From positions 1 through 15,160 of the forward strand of contig JAEOTK010000373.1 of assembly GCA_016839875.1 (NCBI GenBank): a DNA stretch of 15,160 nt, read 5' to 3'. Made by a program: the position numbers and the translations under genes. This document shows, piece by piece, positions 6,639 to 13,058 of this stretch (position 1 is the first letter of the stretch; every line of letters starts with the position of its first letter). The stretch is from Candidatus Heimdallarchaeota archaeon. Lineage in GTDB: Archaea; Asgardarchaeota; Heimdallarchaeia; Heimdallarchaeales; Heimdallarchaeaceae. The notes below the pieces were generated by a model, which saw nothing but the letters and a program-made list of their open reading frames with translations, was not told where the DNA came from and made no database searches.

Positions 6639-8078
6639 ATGAGGAAAATCTTTGCTTGGTTACTATTTTCATTTCCGATTATAGTTATTATACCATATTT
6701 CTTTCCTCAACCTGAAAATTTAACTGCTTACTATCGATGGATGATACTTCTAATCACTTTATTAAATGCAGTAATCTCTGTATTCTTTGTTACCACCACA
6801 GATAAGAAAGATGTGAGATTTTTCTTCTCACTATTTGGATTATCCATGATTCTTTATCTCTTAAATAACATCTTTGATATCATTTCAACCTATAGATCGT
6901 ATCCTTCTGATTTATATGACAGTCTATATGCTTTTATTGCAAATATGCCAATTCTGATTTTCCTACTATATAGAGTAATACGTGATATAAGATTAATAAA
7001 AACAGAATCGAGAATTAGACTCTTTTTCGGAGCAATAGCAGCATCCTTGGGTTTCATTATTGTTGGTATAGTTACAGCTAGATTGGGATTTGAAAAAGGT
7101 GTAAGTTGGGAAGATTTTCTTCTTTATCTCCCGTTCATGATACAGATTATTGGTATAATGGTTTTATCCCTTACACTCTATATAATGTATATGGAACTCA
7201 GCTTTCGAAATTACATTTTAGCAATATTAGTTGGATACATGTTCTCTTTCCTTGGTGAAACTTATGGTTTATTTTATGGACTTTATGGAACAATTAACTA
7301 TCGAGGTATTGAACGTATTTTCACACTTCTTGCCTTCAGCTATTTCTTCGTTATCTTGTGGTGGTTTAGAAGTAAGAAGATAACAGTCACATCTATCTCC
7401 GAAATAGAAGAAGAGAGAAAGAAGTACAAAGCATTATACTTAGAATTAGATGACAAAGTGAGAGATCTATTGATATTAACACAGCTTCTACGACATGATT
7501 TAGGTAATGATATTGTAGTTATTGCGAACGCTCTGGATCTCTATGAAGAAAGAAAAACTAAGGAACTATTTGGAATAGCGAGAAAAAGATTATTAGGGAT
7601 GGAAGAGAGGATAAAGAGACTCAGATCTAGTAGCGAAATATATGAAAGCTTGAAAGTGCAAAAGATACCTATCACATTCATTGATGATGTCTCAAAATTA
7701 TTTGAAAATGTGAACACAAAAATTAGCAACAAAAACATAAGCATCAAGGGTAATCAACTTGTTAATTTTATCTTATTCAACCTTATTCAAAATTCTTTCA
7801 AACATGGGGGAGAAGACGTTAAAGTTACAGTGACTGTTGATGAAGAAGATGATTTTGCTATTCTGAAAGTTATTGATAATGGGATAGGTATTTCAGATGA
7901 AGAAAAAATACAAATTCTCAGACAAGTAGTTACTCTCGAAGCTAGTGAAGAACTTCCTAAGGGTGTTGGATTAAGTATTGCAAAAACTACAATTGAAGGT
8001 TTAGGTGGAATATTCAAAATTGAAGATAATGATCCACAAGGGACCATAATTGTAATGGAAATTCCAAATGAAAAATAG
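6639..8078 (+). CDS. Membrane sensor histidine kinase, archaeal type, orphan
   Basis: This 479-residue sensor kinase has about eight membrane segments in residues 5-245, a charged linker helix (255-285), a phosphoacceptor region and an ATP-binding domain. The acceptor is His286 in LLRHDLGND, the H-box style common in archaeal kinases. The ATPase domain shows the N-box (NLIQNSFKHG, Asn381 and Asn385), G1 (DNGIGI, Asp413), and G2 (GVGLSIAKT, 442-450). The membrane part has no recognisable named sensor domain and little extracytoplasmic loop, so it may sense something in or at the membrane. No receiver-domain gene lies in the window, so its partner is elsewhere or phosphate goes to an unlinked regulator. 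It is convergent with the M20 gene, 20 bases between stops. Confidence 0.9.
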   Translation: MRKIFAWLLFSFPIIVIIPYFFPQPENLTAYYRWMILLITLLNAVISVFFVTTTDKKDVRFFFSLFGLSMILYLLNNIFDIISTYRSYPSDLYDSLYAFIANMPILIFLLYRVIRDIRLIKTESRIRLFFGAIAASLGFIIVGIVTARLGFEKGVSWEDFLLYLPFMIQIIGIMVLSLTLYIMYMELSFRNYILAILVGYMFSFLGETYGLFYGLYGTINYRGIERIFTLLAFSYFFVILWWFRSKKITVTSISEIEEERKKYKALYLELDDKVRDLLILTQLLRHDLGNDIVVIANALDLYEERKTKELFGIARKRLLGMEERIKRLRSSSEIYESLKVQKIPITFIDDVSKLFENVNTKISNKNISIKGNQLVNFILFNLIQNSFKHGGEDVKVTVTVDEEDDFAILKVIDNGIGISDEEKIQILRQVVTLEASEELPKGVGLSIAKTTIEGLGGIFKIEDNDPQGTIIVMEIPNEK

Positions 8079-8085
8079 AGAAGAG

Positions 8086-8100
8086 GAGGAGACTTTCCTC
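8086..8100. terminator. Stem-loop between convergent kinase and M20 genes
   Basis: GAGGA-GACTT-TCCTC forms a five-base-pair hairpin in the 20-base gap and reaches into the stop codon of the minus-strand gene. ATTTTAAG follows on the plus strand. It may help end transcription of the kinase gene, but the stem is short and the T run weak. Confidence 0.25.
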
Positions 8101-9565
8101 ATTTTAAGAAGCGATAAGCTAAAAGTAGGTAAAGTTTTGTGATATTTTTTATAGAAGGTAAATCAGCATATTCATTTGCATTGTGTGCATTTGCTCCACT
8201 AGGTCCTAAAACATAAACCTCAGGCATTCCAGCTTCTCTCATATTACCTCCATCTGAAAATCCTGTACCAAAACTGAATATTGGTCTTACTTCATAGATT
8301 GTTTCAAAACAATCCTGCAATAATTTACCGAATTTTGAGTTCGGATCAGTTGCAGAACCTTCACCAACTGTAAGAATATCAAGGGTAATATCAACAGGTC
8401 CTTCTGTAAATTTAGGATCCAAGAGTTGTAAGTTTGTATAGCCCTCAGGTATTTCAATTTTGTAATTAAGTTTGGTGCAGTATTTGGCTAAAGCATCAAA
8501 TAATTCTTGAGTTTTTAGTCCTGGCATTGCTCTGAAATCAACTTCTAGTTCACATTCATCTGGAATTACATTTGTTTTAACTCCAGCTTTAATCTGGTTG
8601 AAGCTGAAAGTTGTTTTATAGAGATTACTGCGATTTCGTTTGTCTTTGTCTAGAGGAAGTTTCTCTCCAGTATAAGACATAATCTTCCTAAAATCAGTGA
8701 AGTTGACTCGTGCAAGTAACATCTTTATTGATTGCCAGAAAGTTACAGGTGCTTTGTATTTCTTAATCTTAAGCTTACGTTTTGCATTAGCCATAAATCG
8801 AACAGATTTATTCAATGCACTACTCTTCTCTTTAGGCCAGCTACCATGACCAGCAACTCCATGAAATGTAAATTTCAACCAGTGAGGTCCTTTTTCTGCA
8901 ACACCTATATTTGGGCTAGGTAATGGTTTTCTAGTTGTAGGTTCAGAAACAATAGTTGCATCTGCATTAACAACATCAAAGTGATTTTTTGTCATGAATT
9001 GTGAACCGAATTTTCCGTGTGTTTCTTCATCAGGAGTAAACCACATTTGTAACTTACCCTTAATTTTCACACCAGAATCTTTCAACAGTTTCATAGCATA
9101 CATCTGAGTAGCTACACCAATCTTCATATCTCCAGCACCTCGCCCGTATAGTTTGTCATCCTTTATAACTCCGCTTAAAGGAGGTGTTTCGGGATCCCAA
9201 TTATCTGGATTATATGGGACTATATCGAGATGTCCATTAAATTGCAATTTCTTACCTGGAGATTCACCTTGAAGTGAAGCAATAAGATTGTAATAAAATT
9301 CATTCTTCTTACCACTTGTAAAAGGAGCTTTGAAGAGTTCAGTTTCGCAACCTGCTTCAGCCATAAACTTCTTTGAAAACTCAAAAATCTCATTTCTCTC
9401 AGTAAAGATAAATTCAGACATGTTCATAGAGTCTATCTTGACAAGATCTTGGAGAAGCTTAATGATTTTATCTTCATTTTCATCAACTAAAGCCATCAGT
9501 TTCTTCTCTTCTTTGCTTAGAGGAATCTTGGGTTTGATTTTCTTCTCAGTAACAATATCTATCAT
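8099..9565 (-). CDS. M20 family metallohydrolase (ArgE/DapE/CPG2-like)
   Basis: This 488-residue cytoplasmic di-zinc hydrolase is of the group that deacylates amino acids or cleaves small peptides. Zinc and catalytic residues are intact: GHLDIVP (His112, Asp114), GRGAGDMKIG (Asp146, the bridging ligand), PDEETHGKFG (Glu180 catalytic base, Glu181), SEPTTRKP (Glu208) and AHNANEYADL (His461). His240 in FHGVAGHGSWP is in the dimerisation lid. The protein is longer than the usual 370-430 residues; the excess is a basic segment at about 255-312 within the lid region and a charged N-terminus of about 25 residues. ArgE, DapE and carboxypeptidase G2-like activities cannot be separated by eye, and no lysine- or arginine-synthesis genes are adjacent. 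There is no Shine-Dalgarno before the ATG at 9565; TATA-like elements lie near 9590-9613. Confidence 0.9.
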   Translation of the reverse strand: MIDIVTEKKIKPKIPLSKEEKKLMALVDENEDKIIKLLQDLVKIDSMNMSEFIFTERNEIFEFSKKFMAEAGCETELFKAPFTSGKKNEFYYNLIASLQGESPGKKLQFNGHLDIVPYNPDNWDPETPPLSGVIKDDKLYGRGAGDMKIGVATQMYAMKLLKDSGVKIKGKLQMWFTPDEETHGKFGSQFMTKNHFDVVNADATIVSEPTTRKPLPSPNIGVAEKGPHWLKFTFHGVAGHGSWPKEKSSALNKSVRFMANAKRKLKIKKYKAPVTFWQSIKMLLARVNFTDFRKIMSYTGEKLPLDKDKRNRSNLYKTTFSFNQIKAGVKTNVIPDECELEVDFRAMPGLKTQELFDALAKYCTKLNYKIEIPEGYTNLQLLDPKFTEGPVDITLDILTVGEGSATDPNSKFGKLLQDCFETIYEVRPIFSFGTGFSDGGNMREAGMPEVYVLGPSGANAHNANEYADLPSIKNITKLYLLLAYRFLK

Positions 9566-9610
9566 ACGAATAATGGAAGAAAATTGATGTTTAATTACTT
9601 TTCCTAATAT

Positions 9611-9618
9611 AAAAAAAA
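9611..9618 (-). terminator. T-run terminator after the GNAT gene
   Basis: Thirteen bases after the GNAT stop codon the minus strand carries eight consecutive T residues, the usual form of an archaeal intrinsic terminator. The adjoining minus-strand TTTTATATTA could at the same time serve as a TATA element for the M20 gene downstream. Confidence 0.35.
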
Positions 9619-9631
9619 CACCTTGGATTGG

Positions 9632-10687
9632 TTAATCTTCATCTTGTTCTTCAAATTTCAATCCAAGCAAATGCATAGTTTCAATTTCTTCAAAAGAGTA
9701 TTCCTTACATATCTCCATTTGTTTCTCATCAGATGATCTTAATTCAACAACAGTGTTTTGCTCGATGGTATAGTTTTTCTTTACAAAATGTAGTCCAAAA
9801 TTCAACAAAGACTCAAACAAAATCTCAGTATGTTTTGAATCCATTTTGATATCTAATCTATGATTTGAGCCTTCTTTACGTGAAAGGAAGATATTCATTG
9901 TAGCAATTAACTCATCTTCTAAATATACTAACCAAGCATTTGGTTTAACATTAAGAAGCAAACCTGCAATGGGTCTTATAATTCGAATTAACAATGGACT
10001 ATGAAATCGTTTTCTACTAATAGGGTGAAAATTTTGAACTTCTTCAGGAGTGGTCCTAAGAGTTAATTCATATCTTTCTTGGTTTGTTGTTTTGTTTCGA
10101 TTTAGTTCACCCATATTATATTTAGAGGGAATCTCCAAATTGTTACTTAGTTCTTGAAGTTTTTCTGGAGTATACTTCAACCGAGTAACACTATCATAAT
10201 GTACAAAACCAAGTTTCTTGTAAAGATTATAAGCGGGTTCGTTCATGTCTCGAACTTCAAGAATACACATTTTTGCTCCAAGATTTTTGGCATGATTAAT
10301 TGCTTGAGTCACAAGTTTCTTAGCTAATCCCTTTCTTCTATGATCAGGATGCGTGGCAACCATTGCAATTTCCCAATGAGAAATACCATATCCTATATTC
10401 ACAGATGCAATGACTTCATTTTGTTCATTTTCAAAGACAAAACCATCAAGTGTATGCCTAAAGTTCTTATTGAAAATACCCAAGAGCTTAAGTAAAGGCA
10501 TCATTGACTTATACTCGTCAAATAAAGCTCTTACTGTAATTCCTTTGGATTCAAGTTCTTTCTCAAACACTATATCCAGTAACTTGGATACATCTTCTCT
10601 ATCTTCTTTAAAATCCCAAGATCTCATTCTATAAACGTCTTCACCGATTAAAGTTTCGTTTTTCCCCTGAATATCTGCTGTCTTCAT
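9632..10687 (-). CDS. Tandem GNAT N-acetyltransferase, C-terminal copy degenerate
   Basis: This 351-residue protein has an N-terminal acetyl-CoA-dependent GNAT domain (about residues 20-175) and a second GNAT-like half. The first domain has a complete motif A (VATHPDHRRKGLAKKLV, with the RRKGLA phosphate-binding loop at 117-122) and motif B (NEPAYNLYKKLGF). The second half (about 195-345) repeats the order of elements (WLVYLEDELIATMNIF, then HRLDIKMDSKHTEILFESLL, then a final FEEIETMHLLGLKF) but lacks the RxxGxG/A loop, so it probably does not bind acetyl-CoA. The frame extends upstream to 10816, but the added residues translate the AT-rich promoter with its TATA box, so ATG 10687 is chosen; ATG 10630 is possible. 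It is divergent from the ArsR-like regulator gene across an operator-like array. The substrate (amine, peptide or antibiotic) is unknown. Confidence 0.85.
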   Translation of the reverse strand: MKTADIQGKNETLIGEDVYRMRSWDFKEDREDVSKLLDIVFEKELESKGITVRALFDEYKSMMPLLKLLGIFNKNFRHTLDGFVFENEQNEVIASVNIGYGISHWEIAMVATHPDHRRKGLAKKLVTQAINHAKNLGAKMCILEVRDMNEPAYNLYKKLGFVHYDSVTRLKYTPEKLQELSNNLEIPSKYNMGELNRNKTTNQERYELTLRTTPEEVQNFHPISRKRFHSPLLIRIIRPIAGLLLNVKPNAWLVYLEDELIATMNIFLSRKEGSNHRLDIKMDSKHTEILFESLLNFGLHFVKKNYTIEQNTVVELRSSDEKQMEICKEYSFEEIETMHLLGLKFEEQDED

Positions 10688-10703
10688 ATGATTCAACTCT
10701 ACA

Positions 10704-10716
10704 TTTGATAATAATA
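10704..10716. repeat. Operator-like element A (TTTGATAATAATA, half match)
   Basis: The left half of the TTTGATWATYAAA motif is intact and the right half is degraded. Its centre is 17 bases from element B. It lies just upstream of the chosen GNAT start codon, probably in the leader of that message. Confidence 0.4.
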
Positions 10717-10720
10717 ATGA

Positions 10721-10733
10721 TTTGATTATCAAA
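10721..10733. repeat. Operator-like element B (TTTGATTATCAAA)
   Basis: This is a perfect six-base inverted repeat around a central T and the best copy of the motif. Its centre lies about 28 bases downstream of the minus-strand TATA box, so it would cover the transcription start of the GNAT gene. Confidence 0.5.
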
Positions 10734-10751
10734 TTATGATTCATCGAGCCA

Positions 10752-10759
10752 TTTATAAA
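10752..10759 (-). promoter_or_regulatory. TATA box for the GNAT gene
   Basis: TTTATAAA, a self-complementary consensus archaeal TATA box, lies 65 bases before the ATG at 10687 and predicts a leader of about 40 bases. Element C overlaps the expected TFB-recognition (BRE) position just upstream on the minus strand. Confidence 0.5.
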
Positions 10760-10762
10760 AGT

Positions 10763-10775
10763 TTTGATTATTAAA
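10763..10775. repeat. Operator-like element C (TTTGATTATTAAA)
   Basis: Element C matches element B at 12 of 13 positions. It lies immediately upstream of the minus-strand TATA box and 17 bases (centre to centre) from element D, the same spacing as A to B. Confidence 0.5.
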
Positions 10776-10779
10776 TTTA

Positions 10780-10792
10780 TTTGATAATTAAA
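10780..10792. repeat. Operator-like element D (TTTGATAATTAAA)
   Basis: Element D directly abuts the plus-strand TATA box at 10793, so a bound protein would cover the BRE and block TFB/TBP on the regulator's own promoter. It lies 59 bases from element B, the same as A to C. Confidence 0.5.
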
Positions 10793-10800
10793 TTTATAAA
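10793..10800 (+). promoter_or_regulatory. TATA box for the ArsR-like regulator gene
   Basis: A second TTTATAAA box lies about 53 bases before the ATG at 10850, predicting a start near 10823 and a leader of about 27 bases. The box is symmetrical, so its direction is assigned from position alone. Confidence 0.5.
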
Positions 10801-10849
10801 GGTAAAAAAGCACCATAGAATAGAAGAAAAAATGTTATGAGTTGTAGAT

Positions 10850-11641
10850 ATGAGTAAGTCAAAAAAAGAAAGGATTGATGTTGAGTATAAAGGCTTGAAA
10901 GAAGCATTAAAAGATCCAAAGATACGCAAAAAAATAGATGAAACATATGCAGTTGAAACTAGATTATCTATACTTATGGCAATTACTAATTTCGGTTCTG
11001 CAAACATCAAAAAATTAGCTCTGCTATTAGGAAAGAATGATGCGACAATTTACCACCACATCAAGATTATGACTAAAGAACCGGCATTGTTAGAATTGGA
11101 TAATGAAATGACACAGAATCACAAAGGAATCTACTATCAATTGACTGCTTTAGCTGGAAGGCATTTTGGTGAGCCCACACCGGAGGAAGTAGAAGATAAG
11201 CTAATGAAAGCAATAGATATACTTCTTGAACAATCAGATGAAGACCTATATAGAATATATATTGAAATGCTGGCTAATCATCCAAACATTGGCAGACAAG
11301 CTGATCTTGATAGAGGTAGAATGGCTTACAATCACATACTAGAAAATATCATGCTTAGGAATTTAGAACAAGCTGAAAAAGCTTTCATGAATGATGAAAA
11401 ACCGAAGAATACACGTCATCCTCTAGGAAGTCTGGTAAATATGCCACTTGATCTTAAAATATCTAAACCAAGACACATCTTTGAAGTTTTGAAATTATTA
11501 ACAAAATTATCAGCAGATTTTCACAAGTTAAAAACTAAAATTGAAAAACAAATGGATAAAGAAAAGATTCCTCAAGAGGAAAGGCTAAATGCACATTTCC
11601 ACATTGTTGGGGGAGAGATAGCAGAATTTGAATTTGAATAA
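10850..11641 (+). CDS. ArsR-like winged-helix transcriptional regulator
   Basis: This 263-residue probable DNA-binding protein has a winged helix-turn-helix at about residues 35-105 (ETRLSILMAITNFGSANIKKLALLLG, then NDATIYHHIKIMT as recognition helix, then GIYYQLTALAGRHF as wing). A helical C-terminal region (115-250) has no metal-binding cysteine cluster, so it is probably not a metal sensor, and it may dimerise or bind a ligand. The N-terminal 30 residues are very basic and charged. It is divergent from the GNAT gene, and the shared gap contains four copies of a TTTGATWATYAAA element next to both TATA boxes, so autoregulation together with control of the acetyltransferase is a natural reading; it is not proven. 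It converges with the C45 gene, 12 bases between stops. Confidence 0.8.
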   Translation: MSKSKKERIDVEYKGLKEALKDPKIRKKIDETYAVETRLSILMAITNFGSANIKKLALLLGKNDATIYHHIKIMTKEPALLELDNEMTQNHKGIYYQLTALAGRHFGEPTPEEVEDKLMKAIDILLEQSDEDLYRIYIEMLANHPNIGRQADLDRGRMAYNHILENIMLRNLEQAEKAFMNDEKPKNTRHPLGSLVNMPLDLKISKPRHIFEVLKLLTKLSADFHKLKTKIEKQMDKEKIPQEERLNAHFHIVGGEIAEFEFE

Positions 11642-11649
11642 AAAAAAAA
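11640..11649 (-). terminator. T-run terminator after the C45 gene
   Basis: Four bases after the minus-strand TAA there are ten consecutive T residues, a strong archaeal-type terminator. It overlaps the stop codon of the convergent regulator gene. Confidence 0.5.
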
Positions 11650-11653
11650 GAAG

Positions 11654-12772
11654 TTATAATTGAATTCTTTTATCAAGGAAAGTAACTTCGTATTTATTCT
11701 TTGTAACTTCTTCATTTACATCAAAATCATACCATTCATTGTGTGTAGAGGGTCCAAAACAGATTTTAGCTCTACCTTCAGTTACATTGAATACTATTTG
11801 CCATAAGGTCCCAAAATAATCTGTTTGCCAATGACAACAAATACCATCTGGCATCTCTTTTGATAAGATATTCAACATTGTATCTTGACTGATTTTTGGA
11901 ATATTTTTCTTTAGAGCTGTTTCGATTATTTCATATCTTTGTTTTGAGTTGGGTAGTAACCAGGGATTATTGAATTCATTATATTGAGTTTTATTAGGTA
12001 GGTTGTAATGATTCGTTGCAATTAGATATTCTATCGTCGACATTTCATCTACAGGTTTTTCATCAAAAATACCATCTAAACATTCCAGATATGCAATTTT
12101 ACCACTTTTATCAGACAAAATGAAATTGTTTGTACCTTCTACAGGTATTTTCTTGAGTGTACTAGTTGCTTCTTTTACATCTTTGCAGTTATCTAAGAGA
12201 ACGCGTAAAGCTAAGGACCAATTCAATGCTTTGTTCTTCTGAGGTGCTCTCCACGCTCCACCTGAAGAGACAGTCACACATAGTCCTTGATCATTTAATC
12301 CATCATACCTTCCATATGGCAAACCAGAAAATCCTATGTGTTTATACTTGCCATCTACTTTTGTTGTACGGAGTTGCAAATCCTCTTCATCATATTTCCA
12401 TTCATAACTTCTACCTACTAAGAGCTGCTTATTTTCTACTATTGAAGGAAGAACTACAAATTGACTGCAGTTACTTTGAATAGAAATTGGAAAATCATAA
12501 AGAATCAGCTGATCCACCTCTGCGTCTAAAACTTCAGCAAATCCTTGTACTTCATCACTCAGACCTGGACAATGTTCATCATAGAAATCGTATACCTCTT
12601 TGAAACTCTCAAATTTTGATTTTTTAGGATTGAATTTAGCAGAAGTGAAGAACTTTACCATATCTTTGTATTTCTTGATAATTTCACCCTGCATTTTTCC
12701 AATTTCATAATAAGAGCCTTCTAGATAATAGTGCTCAAATACTTGTTTGATTGTTTTAACATCTTTATTCAT
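11654..12772 (-). CDS. C45 family Ntn hydrolase (penicillin acyltransferase-like)
   Basis: This 372-residue member of the acyl-CoA:6-APA acyltransferase / C45 autoproteolytic family (PF03417) should cut itself before a cysteine, which then acts as an N-terminal nucleophile on amide bonds. The likely nucleophile is Cys102 in QSNCSQFVVLP, followed by the family-typical LLVGRSYEW and DGLNDQGLCVTVSSGG blocks. The usual G/N-C-T-S context is here N-C-S-Q. There is no signal peptide. The frame continues to an ATG at 12808, but the ATG at 12772 has GAGGTT nine bases upstream (12782-12787) and a TATA-like TTATAAGC near 12820 that would start transcription near 12797. If the longer form is real, add 12 residues. 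Substrates in the family include acylated amines, peptides, carcinine and penicillins; none can be assigned here. Confidence 0.82.
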   Translation of the reverse strand: MNKDVKTIKQVFEHYYLEGSYYEIGKMQGEIIKKYKDMVKFFTSAKFNPKKSKFESFKEVYDFYDEHCPGLSDEVQGFAEVLDAEVDQLILYDFPISIQSNCSQFVVLPSIVENKQLLVGRSYEWKYDEEDLQLRTTKVDGKYKHIGFSGLPYGRYDGLNDQGLCVTVSSGGAWRAPQKNKALNWSLALRVLLDNCKDVKEATSTLKKIPVEGTNNFILSDKSGKIAYLECLDGIFDEKPVDEMSTIEYLIATNHYNLPNKTQYNEFNNPWLLPNSKQRYEIIETALKKNIPKISQDTMLNILSKEMPDGICCHWQTDYFGTLWQIVFNVTEGRAKICFGPSTHNEWYDFDVNEEVTKNKYEVTFLDKRIQL

Positions 12773-12843
12773 GTTTCTCTGAACCTCGAAAGATTCTAAT
12801 TGTACCATCCGTTTCTAGTGCTTATAACCATTTGGTGATTAGA

Positions 12844-12934
12844 TTTAAACTCAATTCTAAGCCTTGAAATCGGATTTAAATTTGCCTTACTTTTTCATGT
12901 TTTTGAGTAGGAAAAAAGTGTATATGAGTTTAAA
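12844..12934. repeat. Inverted 10-base repeats in the C45 / DUF6144-like divergent gap
   Basis: TTTAAACTCA (12844-12853) and TGAGTTTAAA (12925-12934) are exact inverted copies, with 71 bases between them. The first contains a TTTAAA element that could serve as a minus-strand TATA box for the C45 gene if its longer start is used. The separation is too large for a terminator; a paired regulatory site is possible. Confidence 0.3.
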
Positions 12935-12975
12935 ATATAATATAAAATCTCTAACTGGATTTAATTATGCCTTAC
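12872..12975. repeat. Direct 19-base repeat in the same divergent gap
   Basis: GGATTTAAATTTGCCTTAC (12872-12890) and GGATTTAATTATGCCTTAC (12957-12975) match at 17 of 19 positions, 85 bases apart. The 238-base gap contains no convincing coding sequence. The GC-containing GCCTTAC ends stand out from AT-rich surroundings, which makes chance less likely; the copies may be regulator sites. A TATA-like TTTATTATTTAA near 13001-13012 could serve the plus-strand gene. Confidence 0.38.
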
Positions 12976-13058
12976 ATAAAAAATAGCAGGATTTTTGCTT
13001 TTTATTATTTAATCAGATAGCTTTTAAGTGTTTTAACAGCTCTAAATTGGAGAGAAAA

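Noticed and set aside
10688..10816. N-terminal extension of the GNAT protein by 43 residues
   Set aside because: The added codons cover the TATA box and three operator-like elements, and the translated residues look like AT-rich noise, so the promoter reading is preferred.
12166..12483. Plus-strand open frame of 105 codons opposite the C45 gene
   Set aside because: It is antisense to conserved C45 motifs, Cys/His/Leu-rich without a fold pattern, and has no promoter or ribosome binding site.
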